A DNA stretch of 59,975 bases from Rhodovibrionaceae bacterium (lineage in GTDB: Bacteria; Pseudomonadota; Alphaproteobacteria; Kiloniellales; DSM-21159), in NCBI GenBank assembly GCA_028285215.1, contig JANQPZ010000346.1, positions 1-59,975 of the forward strand. Direction: 5' to 3'. The position numbers were made by a program, and so were the translations under genes. Under the pieces are notes generated by a model. It did not search any database, had not been told where the DNA came from, and saw only the letters and a program-made list of their open reading frames with translations. Position 1 is the stretch's first letter; the number at the start of each line of letters is the position of its first letter. Below are positions 18,469-25,145 of this stretch, in pieces.

Positions 18469-18502
18469 AGGGGCGCCGGCTCAGTGCGAACCCGGCGCCC
18501 CT
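18469..18502 (-). terminator. Strong hairpin downstream of the surface lipoprotein
   Basis: AGGGGCGCCGG and CCGGCGCCCCT form an uninterrupted eleven-base-pair stem with a 12-base loop, 27 bases past the lipoprotein stop on the minus strand. A poor T-containing tail (GTTATCTG) follows, so it is a probable but not perfect rho-independent terminator. Confidence 0.55.
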
Positions 18503-18528
18503 GTGGCGTGTGTCAGCCGATCTCTTGA

Positions 18529-19011
18529 TCAGCTCATGATTTCCCAGCTTCCGTCGGAACGTCGGCAGGCGACGCCGGTGCCCGTCTCGGTTCGCCCGTC
18601 GACGGTGATCGTTTCCTGGAACTCGCGGCAGTAGCGGCCGCTTTGGGTGTAGCCATCCCGGGTCGCGGTGTAGGCGCCCTGGTTGCCGGAATTCGGGTTG
18701 TTCCACGAAATCGTTTCGCCGATCGGCGCGTTGGCCGCCCGCTGCTGCGCCTGGGAGGCCCGCATGCGGTCCACGTCGTCCAGACCGCGACCGATCTCCG
18801 AGCCCACCAGAGCGCCGATTGCGGTACCGGCCGCGGTCGCGATCAGCTGGCCGGTGCCGTCACCGATCTGCGAGCCGACGAAGCCGCCAAGCGCGGCGCC
18901 GCCGAGCGCACCCACGACCTGTTTGGTACCGGGGCCGCTGCCGTCGTTCGCGCAGCCGGCCAACCCAAGAGATAGGACTGCGGCTGCGGTGAGTGCCAGT
19001 TTGCGCATCAT
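18529..19011 (-). CDS. Glycine-zipper surface lipoprotein (RT0821/Lpp0805-like)
   Basis: A 160-residue lipoprotein of the 17-kDa surface antigen/RT0821 family. The signal peptide ends in the lipobox LAGC with the lipidated cysteine at residue 20. Residues 33-80 are a glycine-zipper 2TM segment (VVGALGGAALGGFVGSQIGDG ... GTAIGALVGSEIG). The C-terminal domain has YTATRDGYTQSGRYCREFQ and GVACRRSDGSWEI, where the two cysteines likely pair. Such proteins sit in the outer membrane and have an uncertain structural role. It is divergent from pdxH, with 189 bases between the two starts. Confidence 0.87.
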   Translation of the reverse strand: MMRKLALTAAAVLSLGLAGCANDGSGPGTKQVVGALGGAALGGFVGSQIGDGTGQLIATAAGTAIGALVGSEIGRGLDDVDRMRASQAQQRAANAPIGETISWNNPNSGNQGAYTATRDGYTQSGRYCREFQETITVDGRTETGTGVACRRSDGSWEIMS

Positions 19012-19066
19012 TGAGCTTGCCTCTCGTTCTGCTCTTTCATCCTGTCAGCCTTGCCCCCCAACAGGG

Positions 19067-19094
19067 TTGGAGCAGGCTGTAGGCCGTCTATACT
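19067..19094 (+). promoter_or_regulatory. Sigma70-type promoter for pdxH
   Basis: TTGGAG (19067-19072) and TATACT (19089-19094) are separated by 16 bases in the divergent gap upstream of pdxH. The -10 element is a near-perfect match and the -35 is weaker. It would give a leader of about 100 bases. Confidence 0.4.
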
Positions 19095-19200
19095 TCCTAT
19101 CCGGCCATGCATCGCCGGTTATACGGATCGTTCCGACGACCTATCCCCGTCCATGATCTCGATCATGTCCCACCCGCTCTCGCCCCACTGTGGAGACCCC

Positions 19201-19803
19201 ATGTTCGCCGACGACCCTCAGGACGATCCCCTTGCGTTGTTCGGTCGCTGGCTTGAGGAAGCCAAGGCGCAAGAAGTCAACGATCCCAATGCCATGGCCG
19301 TTGCAACGGTCGGGCCCGACGGGATGCCGGCGGTGCGCATGGTGTTGCTGAAGGACGTCAGCCGCGGCGGCTTCGTGTTCTATACCAACTACGAAAGCCG
19401 CAAGGGTGCGCACATTCTGGCGCATCCCAAGGTCGCGCTCCTGTTTCATTGGAAGTCGTTGCGCCGTCAGGTCCGAATCGAGGGTGAAGTGGCGCAGGTC
19501 GACGCGGACGAGGCCGATGCCTACTTCGCCAGCCGTGCCAAGCAGAGTCAGATCGGGGCCTGGGCCTCGCAGCAGTCCAGGCCGCTCGAAAGCCGCCACG
19601 CCTTGGAAAAGCAGGTCGCTCGCTATGCCGCGAAGTATGGCCTTGGAACCGTGCCCCGACCGACCCATTGGTCCGGTTTTCGGGTCACGCCCCGCCTGAT
19701 CGAGTTCTGGAAGGACGGCGCGTTTCGTCTGCATGACCGGCTGGTGTATCATCGGGACACGGAGAGCCCGACCGGTTGGCGGACGGAACGGCTCTATCCC
19801 TAG
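19201..19803 (+). CDS. pdxH: Pyridoxamine 5-prime-phosphate oxidase
   Basis: The FMN enzyme that oxidises pyridoxine/pyridoxamine phosphate to pyridoxal phosphate, closing the vitamin B6 pathway. Conserved blocks seen: [61 protein letters not shown], the substrate-binding [21 protein letters not shown] and the C-terminal WRTERLYP. The ATG used follows TGGAGACCCC and gives 200 residues, a normal length; ATGs at 19153 and 19165 would add a short leader without ribosome sites. The next gene starts 13 bases downstream. Confidence 0.95.
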   Translation: MFADDPQDDPLALFGRWLEEAKAQEVNDPNAMAVATVGPDGMPAVRMVLLKDVSRGGFVFYTNYESRKGAHILAHPKVALLFHWKSLRRQVRIEGEVAQVDADEADAYFASRAKQSQIGAWASQQSRPLESRHALEKQVARYAAKYGLGTVPRPTHWSGFRVTPRLIEFWKDGAFRLHDRLVYHRDTESPTGWRTERLYP

Positions 19804-19816
19804 GGAAAGCGGCCCT

Positions 19817-20758
19817 ATGGCCCGAGCCGATGCAGCCGCAGATCAGCGCCAGCGTCTGGACGCGCGGCGCGCCGGCCGGCTGATGCGTCTGGCGACCTAT
19901 GCCTCGGTTGCCGCTGCCTCCGCTCTGATCGTCGTAAAGCTGGGAGCCTGGTGGCTGACGGACTCCGTGAGTCTGCTCTCCAGTCTGGTCGATTCCTTGC
20001 TGGACGCCGCGGCGTCGCTGGTCACCCTGCTGGCGGTCCGGCAATCGCTTGTTCCCGCTGATCGCGAGCATCGTTTCGGTCATGGCAAGGCAGAGCCGCT
20101 GGCCGCGCTGCTGCAGTCCGGCTTGATCGGCGGGTCCGCCGTGCTGCTGGCCATCGAAGGGCTGCATCGCCTGATCCAGCCCCAAGTCGTGCAGCAGGGA
20201 ACGCTCGGCATCGGCGTGATGGTCTTCTCCATCCTGGTCACCTTCGCCCTGACCCGTTTCCAGCGCTACGTCGTCAGGCGGACCGGCTCACGGGCCATCG
20301 CGGCAGACGCCCTGCACTATCTGTCCGATCTGTTGACGAGCGGCGCGGTAATCGTCGCCTTGGTCCTTGCCAGCGAGTTCGGCCTTTTGCGTGCCGATCC
20401 GCTCATCGGCCTCGGCGTGGCCTGCTTCATTCTCTACAGCGCCTATAGAATCGGGCGCGATGCGCTCGATATCCTGATGGACCGTGAACTGCCTCCCGAG
20501 GATCGGGAACGGATTCTCCAGGTGGTGCGCAGCCACGACGAGGTGCTCGGCATACACGATCTCAAGACGCGGAGCTCAGGGTCGCGCATCTTCATCCAGC
20601 TTCATTTGGAACTGGACGGCAGCCTGACGCTCTATCGCGCCCACGCGGTGGCGGAGACGGTGGAGTCTGACCTGCAGACCGCCTTTCCCGGAGCCGAGGT
20701 GATTATCCACCAGGATCCCTACGTTTCGGCAGAGGAAACGCCCCACTACGGCGCTTGA
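19817..20758 (+). CDS. Cation diffusion facilitator (FieF/ZitB-like metal exporter)
   Basis: A 313-residue inner-membrane metal/proton antiporter. Six helices (residues 25-210) are followed by a cytoplasmic ferredoxin-like domain with HDLKTRSSGSRIFIQLHLELDG. Metal-site residues of the FieF group are in place: DSLLDAAASL in helix 2 and ALHYLSDLLTSGAV in helix 5, with the helix 3 entry HRFGHGKAEPLAALLQ. Likely substrates are Zn2+ and Fe2+; the exact metal is an inference. It starts 13 bases after pdxH, so the two are probably co-transcribed. Confidence 0.93.
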   Translation: MARADAAADQRQRLDARRAGRLMRLATYASVAAASALIVVKLGAWWLTDSVSLLSSLVDSLLDAAASLVTLLAVRQSLVPADREHRFGHGKAEPLAALLQSGLIGGSAVLLAIEGLHRLIQPQVVQQGTLGIGVMVFSILVTFALTRFQRYVVRRTGSRAIAADALHYLSDLLTSGAVIVALVLASEFGLLRADPLIGLGVACFILYSAYRIGRDALDILMDRELPPEDRERILQVVRSHDEVLGIHDLKTRSSGSRIFIQLHLELDGSLTLYRAHAVAETVESDLQTAFPGAEVIIHQDPYVSAEETPHYGA

Positions 20759-20789
20759 GGCCGCGAAGGGGGCCGAGGCAGCGCGCCCG

Positions 20790-20803
20790 TTGACGCAGGT
20801 CAA
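20790..20803. promoter_or_regulatory. FNR/FixK/Anr-type operator
   Basis: TTGACGCAGGTCAA is a perfect TTGAC-N4-GTCAA palindrome, the recognition pattern of the FNR/FnrN/FixK/Anr branch of Crp-family regulators. It lies about 100 bases upstream of the universal stress protein gene and 31 bases after the preceding stop, a position suited to activation. This suggests induction under low oxygen. Confidence 0.65.
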
Positions 20804-20899
20804 TGCTCCCGGTCGCCATGGAAAGGATCGTGCAGGAACACTCCGCTCGGTCTCGAAGCGGCAGATGCAAAAAGAATAAAGCGGAGGATGTCGAGATCC

Positions 20900-21781
20900 A
20901 TGTCCATTGCCTCGCTGCTTGCAGTCGTCGACGGCGGCGCAACCACCTCGGCGGTGCTGACGGCGGCCTTGCAGATCGGCCGGCGCTGCAACGCCTACGT
21001 GGAGGCGTTGCACGTTGAGCTCGATCCGGAGAGTTCCATCCCGTTGGTCGGCGAAGGCATGTCGGGAGCCATGGTCGAGCAGATTTCCGCGGACTTGCGG
21101 CGCAGCAGCGAAGACCACGCCAAGGCGGCCCGCGCGGCCTACGAGAACGCTTGCCGGGACATAGACGCCCAACCGCTCGATGCGAACGGCAAGGCGGAGG
21201 CCGGCAAGTTCGTGTTTGCCTGGCGCCGCGTGACCGGCCGCGAGGATGCGGAAACGGCTCAGCGGGCGCTGCTGTTCGATCTCGTGGTGACCGGGCGGCC
21301 GGACGCGCAAAGCGAGGGCGCCTATGCGCCGGCGCTGGAGGCGGCCCTGTTCGAGGCCGGACGGCCGGTGCTGGTCGTGCCGCCGGGCTACGGTGGCGCG
21401 ATCGGCAGCAAAATCATGGTCGGCTGGTCGGGGCGGCGCGAGTGCGCGCGCGCGGTCACCTCAGCCTTGCCGTTGCTGACGGGTGCGCGGGACATCGAGG
21501 TTGTGCATTTGAACGGCGAAGAGACCTCGGTGGCCGGCAACGCCCGAGACCCGCATTCGGCTGTCGCTTGGCTGAACCTGCATGGTGTCGATGCGAGAGC
21601 GCGCGAAGTGCCTTTGAAGGATGGGGCCGGTGACGCGTTGTTGGCCACGGCCGCAGATTCGGGTGCCGATCTTTTGGTGATGGGCGCCTACGGCCACAGC
21701 CGGCTGCGTGAGTTCGTGCTCGGCGGAGCGACGCGTGAGGTGCTCACGCACACGGCTCTGCCGGTTTTGATGGCGCATTGA
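20900..21781 (+). CDS. Tandem universal stress protein
   Basis: A 293-residue protein with two UspA-type domains (about 1-150 and 155-293). The second keeps the ATP-binding motif MGAYGHSRLREFVLGGATREVL (G-2x-G-9x-G-T); the first is degenerate at this place (VVTGRPDAQS). Tandem Usp proteins of this type are common in proteobacteria and are often oxygen-regulated, matching the FNR-type operator upstream. Two ATGs are possible: the one at 20888 touches the GGAGG, the one used here is 12 bases from it; neither is ideal. Two small conserved genes follow in the same direction and may belong to the same stress regulon. Confidence 0.92.
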   Translation: MSIASLLAVVDGGATTSAVLTAALQIGRRCNAYVEALHVELDPESSIPLVGEGMSGAMVEQISADLRRSSEDHAKAARAAYENACRDIDAQPLDANGKAEAGKFVFAWRRVTGREDAETAQRALLFDLVVTGRPDAQSEGAYAPALEAALFEAGRPVLVVPPGYGGAIGSKIMVGWSGRRECARAVTSALPLLTGARDIEVVHLNGEETSVAGNARDPHSAVAWLNLHGVDARAREVPLKDGAGDALLATAADSGADLLVMGAYGHSRLREFVLGGATREVLTHTALPVLMAH

Positions 21782-21909
21782 CACCTCTCGACATGAGGGG
21801 ACCTTGACGCCTGACAGCTCTGCCGCGACCCGGAGGTGGCGCCGCACCAAGGAGCGCCGCCCGTGGACGCGTCATCGCCGCCGTGGCGGCGGCTCTTGGA
21901 GGAAAAGCC

Positions 21910-22191
21910 ATGTTGACTCTGGATGACGTGATCGCGCTGTCCGATCTGACGGAAGACGAGATCGACGCGATTGTCGAGCATGAGCACTGCCCCGAGATCG
22001 TGGCAGCGGAGCTCGGGAACTATCTCGTGCACTCGCCCGACGGCGTACCGATGCTCAAGCGCATGATTCTTGAAGATATTGCTGCGGCGGAGGGCCGTGA
22101 GGACTATAAGCATGCCCTCAAGTTGCGCTTGGTCTTACGCCATTTCGTCGAGACTCACCCCGAAGCCGATGCCACCAAGGCCTCAGCCTAG
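21910..22191 (+). CDS. Small conserved hypothetical protein
   Basis: A 93-residue acidic helical protein without recognised domains or signals. The start is secure: GGAGGAAAAGCC precedes the ATG. The N-terminus, MLTLDDVIALSDLTEDEIDAIVEHEH, reads like proteins annotated only as hypothetical in Rhodospirillales. It follows the universal stress protein by about 130 bases and precedes another hypothetical, so a role in the same low-oxygen or stress response is possible but unproven. Confidence 0.75.
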   Translation: MLTLDDVIALSDLTEDEIDAIVEHEHCPEIVAAELGNYLVHSPDGVPMLKRMILEDIAAAEGREDYKHALKLRLVLRHFVETHPEADATKASA

Positions 22192-22241
22192 GGTCCATTG
22201 AGTTCGACCTTATCGGTACTTTTGCAGGAGCTCTTACGCTT

Positions 22242-22655
22242 ATGACACTCATGTCGATTCGTCTGGAGTTGGCACGCGATCACGACTTTCCCAACGGCAG
22301 TCCCAACCGCGGCTACGAGTTCGTCGCACCGCTGGACTCCGAGGCGCATATCGATGTCGAGGCATGGCGCAAGCAGCGTAAGCAGTGCAACGTCTGGCGG
22401 TTCTGGGAAGGCGAGGCCGACGAGTACGGACATCTTGTCCACACCCGCGGCCGGAGCTGGGCCTTCCACTACGACATCAAGGGCGATCCCGACATCGACG
22501 AAGCCGGCTACAAGTTCGACAGTCATCGCTTCGTCGAGGGAGAATATGTGTCGTTGCGTGAGCAGGACGATGTCATGCGGACCTTCCGAGTGGTGGCGGT
22601 TCGGCCGGCCGGGCAAGCTCCGCTGTCTAAGCAGGGTGGCGCTGCAGCGACCTGA
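22242..22655 (+). CDS. Conserved hypothetical protein
   Basis: A 137-residue cytoplasmic protein without a named domain that I can recognise. It is rich in aromatic and acidic residues (NVWRFWEGEADEYGHLVHTRGRSWAFHYDIKG) and looks like a small beta-rich fold. AGGAG lies ten bases before the ATG; a second ATG at 22251 is possible. It lies downstream of the stress-protein pair and upstream of a palindromic repeat. Confidence 0.72.
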   Translation: MTLMSIRLELARDHDFPNGSPNRGYEFVAPLDSEAHIDVEAWRKQRKQCNVWRFWEGEADEYGHLVHTRGRSWAFHYDIKGDPDIDEAGYKFDSHRFVEGEYVSLREQDDVMRTFRVVAVRPAGQAPLSKQGGAAAT

Positions 22656-22715
22656 GCCGCGACGCAGGGCTGTCCCTATGGCCCGGATCCATGCGACTGA
22701 TCGGGCGTGATTCCG

Positions 22716-22774
22716 TAAAGCAGGATCGCGTCAGGCGGGGGCGCTTCGCTTCCGCCTGAGGCGATCCTGCTTTA
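22716..22774. repeat. Palindromic intergenic repeat, copy 3 (near-perfect)
   Basis: Two 23-base arms, 22716-22738 and 22752-22774, match at 22 of 23 positions around a 13-base loop. Each arm reads TAAAGCAGGATCGC followed by a TCAGGCGG block. It begins 60 bases after one gene and ends 11 bases before the ATG of the SDR gene, so it must be transcribed with, or act on, that gene. It is the best-preserved of three related elements. Confidence 0.75.
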
Positions 22775-22785
22775 GACTGTTCGGC

Positions 22786-23577
22786 ATGCCCGATCAGATA
22801 CCACCCGAACAGCTCCCGCTTGAGGATGCACAGCTCGGCGACGGCGGTAAGCCAACCGTGCTGTTGACCGGCGCCAGCCGCGGAATCGGTCATGCCACAG
22901 TCATGCGGTTTTCCAAGGAGAACTGGCGGATCATCACCTGCTCCCGCGAGGAGGTGCCGGAGGCCTGCAAACGCGATCCCAACTGGACCCATCACATCAC
23001 CGCGGACCTGGCCGACCCGGCCAGCGTCACCGACTTTATCGCAGAGGCGCTTGAGATCTTGGGCGATCAGGGCCTGCAAGCGCTGGTCAACAACGCGGCC
23101 GTCAGCCCGAAGACGCCCTTCAAGGAGCGCCTCGGCTGCCTGAATGGCGATATTGCCGACTGGCGGTGGGTTTTCGAGTTGAACTTCTTTGCACCGCTGA
23201 CGCTGGCGCGTGGGTTCGCCGTGCCGCTGCGGCGCGGGAAAGGCTCCATCGTCAACATCACCTCGATTGCCGGTCACGCGATCCATCCCTTTGCCGGGTC
23301 GGCCTACTCGACCTCGAAGGCCGCCCTCTCGGCCTTGACGCGCGAGCTGGCCGTTGAGTTGGCGCAGTTGGGCATCCGCGTGAACGCCGTGGCTCCTGGC
23401 GAAATCGAGACGGCGATGATCGGTCCGGAATACGAGACCCTGATTCCCCGCATCCCGATGCAGCGTATGGGGACGCCGGAGGAGGTGGCGGCAGCCGTCT
23501 TCCGTCTTTGCACCCCGGACTTCGCCTATGTAACCGGCACCGAAGTCTTCGTTACCGGCGGCCAGCATCTCTACTGA
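22786..23577 (+). CDS. SDR-family NAD(P)-dependent oxidoreductase
   Basis: A 263-residue classical short-chain dehydrogenase. Cofactor motif TGASRGIG (28-35), NNAAVSP in the middle, and the catalytic Ser in NITSIAGHAIHP with YSTSK. The C-terminal FVTGTEV-like segment appears as YVTGTEVFVTGGQ. An N-terminal extension of about 22 residues precedes the Rossmann fold. The product resembles FabG-like reductases, but the substrate is unknown. It converges on azoR with three bases between stops. The ribosome site is poor and the start follows a palindromic repeat directly. Confidence 0.9.
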   Translation: MPDQIPPEQLPLEDAQLGDGGKPTVLLTGASRGIGHATVMRFSKENWRIITCSREEVPEACKRDPNWTHHITADLADPASVTDFIAEALEILGDQGLQALVNNAAVSPKTPFKERLGCLNGDIADWRWVFELNFFAPLTLARGFAVPLRRGKGSIVNITSIAGHAIHPFAGSAYSTSKAALSALTRELAVELAQLGIRVNAVAPGEIETAMIGPEYETLIPRIPMQRMGTPEEVAAAVFRLCTPDFAYVTGTEVFVTGGQHLY

Positions 23578-23580
23578 GGT

Positions 23581-24231
23581 TTAAGCCGATAGCGGCAAGG
23601 CCGTTTCCAGGGCGGTTTCGGCCCTGGCGCTGGCGGCTTGCGGATCTGCCATCTGACGGTCGGCAGCAATCAGCGTGACATCGCTTATGCCGATGAAGCC
23701 AAGCACGTGCCGCAGGTAGGGGGTCGCAAAGTCGGCCGCACTGTCGAGGGCCGTGCCGCCGGAGGCCGCGACCAGATAGGCCTTCTTGCCGGTCAACAAG
23801 CCGACCGGGCCGTTCTCGGTATAGCGGAAGGTGACGCGCGCGCGGGCGACCTGGTCGATCCAGGCCTTGAGCGCGGCGGGCGGACCGAAGTTGTAGACCG
23901 GCAGCCCGATGACCAGGATGTCGGCAGCTTGCAGTTCCGCGATCAGCGCGTCGGAGACGGCAAGTTGTGCCTTCTGCTCTGGCGTGCGCTGTTCCTCCGC
24001 TGTCGCGTTGGCGGCGATCCAACCCTCCGTAACGAAGGGGATGCCGTCGGCAAGGTCGCGGTCCACCACCGTGAGATCGGGATGCTGGGCGCGCAGTCGC
24101 TCAATAACCTTGTCGGCCAGGGTGCGGCTTGTCGAACCGCTCCTGCGTGCGCTGGCATCGATTCGGAGAACCTGCGGCGCGGAGCCGCCGACAACGCGCC
24201 GCTGCGCGAGGTCCGTAACGATGGCGGTCAT
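23581..24231 (-). CDS. azoR: FMN-dependent NADH-azoreductase/quinone reductase
   Basis: A 216-residue flavodoxin-like quinone reductase of the AzoR family, which reduces quinones and azo dyes with two electrons and protects against electrophile stress. Seen are the FMN phosphate loop ARRSGSTSRTLADKV, the isoalloxazine loop GLPVYNFGPPAALKAWIDQVAR and the late AASGGTALDSAADFATPYLRHVLGFIG. ATG follows AGAGGGACTTCGCC, a good site. No LysR- or HxlR-type regulator is adjacent; the 90 bases upstream separate it from cysQ on the same strand. Confidence 0.93.
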   Translation of the reverse strand: MTAIVTDLAQRRVVGGSAPQVLRIDASARRSGSTSRTLADKVIERLRAQHPDLTVVDRDLADGIPFVTEGWIAANATAEEQRTPEQKAQLAVSDALIAELQAADILVIGLPVYNFGPPAALKAWIDQVARARVTFRYTENGPVGLLTGKKAYLVAASGGTALDSAADFATPYLRHVLGFIGISDVTLIAADRQMADPQAASARAETALETALPLSA

Positions 24232-24320
24232 GGCGAAGTCCCTCTCTCGTTGACTGGCAGTGAAGAGATGAGGGTCGGTCTGCGGAAACGAAATAGCTGG
24301 TTTGGAAACCTATTGTTTCC

Positions 24321-25145
24321 TTAGGATGATTGGCGAGTTCGCCCGTAGGCGATGAAGTTCGGATTGGCGAATCCGGCTTTGCCGTAGCACAGCGGTTGGC
24401 CGTCCAGCGTTTCCACGCGGCCTCCGGCTGCTGCCAGGACAGCCTGGCCGGCGGCGGTGTCCCATTCCATAGTCCGGCCGAAGCGGGGATAGAGATCGGC
24501 CTTGCCGCTGGCCAGCAGGCAGAATTTCAGGGAAGAGCCGGCGGTGACACGCTGTGCGATCTTCCGTGCGGCGAGAAAGCCTTCGAGCTCCTCTCCGGAG
24601 CCGTGACGGCGGCTGGCCACGACAGTCTCCCCCGCGTCCGGTACCGGACGCGCCTCGATGGGCATGGGCGGGCGATCGGTTTCGCTGAAGCTGGCGTGGC
24701 CGCGGCCCTCGTCGTCGAAACCGCCGCACCAGGTCATGGCCATCGCCGGCGCATGCACCACGCCGGCGACCGGTCTGTGTTCCTTGATCAACGCGACATT
24801 GACGGTGAATTCCCCGTTGCGGGAGATGAACTCGCGTGTCCCGTCCAGCGGGTCGACCAGCCAGAACGCCTGGTCGACGTCGATGTCCGGCAAACCGTCC
24901 TGGGCGGCTGCTTCTTCCGAGACGACGGGGATATCCGGCGTCAGCTTCGCCAGTGCGTCCAGCAGAAAGGCTTCGCAGGCTTCGTCCGCCTCAGTCACCG
25001 GAGAGGCGTCCGACTTGTCCCGCACTTCGATCTCTCCGCCTTCGGCGTAGTAGGCCAATGCGATCTTTCCCGCACGCTCGGCCAGCATGCGCAGAACGGC
25101 AAGAAGGTCGTCGTCCTGCGTCGTGGATGGGTTGCCGTGACTCAT
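24321..25145 (-). CDS. cysQ: 3-prime(2-prime),5-prime-bisphosphate nucleotidase CysQ
   Basis: A 274-residue Mg2+-dependent, Li+-sensitive phosphatase of the inositol monophosphatase superfamily that removes the PAP by-product of sulfate assimilation. The metal-binding signatures are SEEAA, WLVDPLDGTREFISRNGEFTVNVALI (DPxDGT) and MEWDTAAGQAVLAAAGG. The ATG overlaps the stop of the CoxL-like gene as ATGA, so translation is coupled although no metabolic link is obvious. A general inositol-monophosphatase activity is a weaker alternative. Confidence 0.93.
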   Translation of the reverse strand: MSHGNPSTTQDDDLLAVLRMLAERAGKIALAYYAEGGEIEVRDKSDASPVTEADEACEAFLLDALAKLTPDIPVVSEEAAAQDGLPDIDVDQAFWLVDPLDGTREFISRNGEFTVNVALIKEHRPVAGVVHAPAMAMTWCGGFDDEGRGHASFSETDRPPMPIEARPVPDAGETVVASRRHGSGEELEGFLAARKIAQRVTAGSSLKFCLLASGKADLYPRFGRTMEWDTAAGQAVLAAAGGRVETLDGQPLCYGKAGFANPNFIAYGRTRQSS

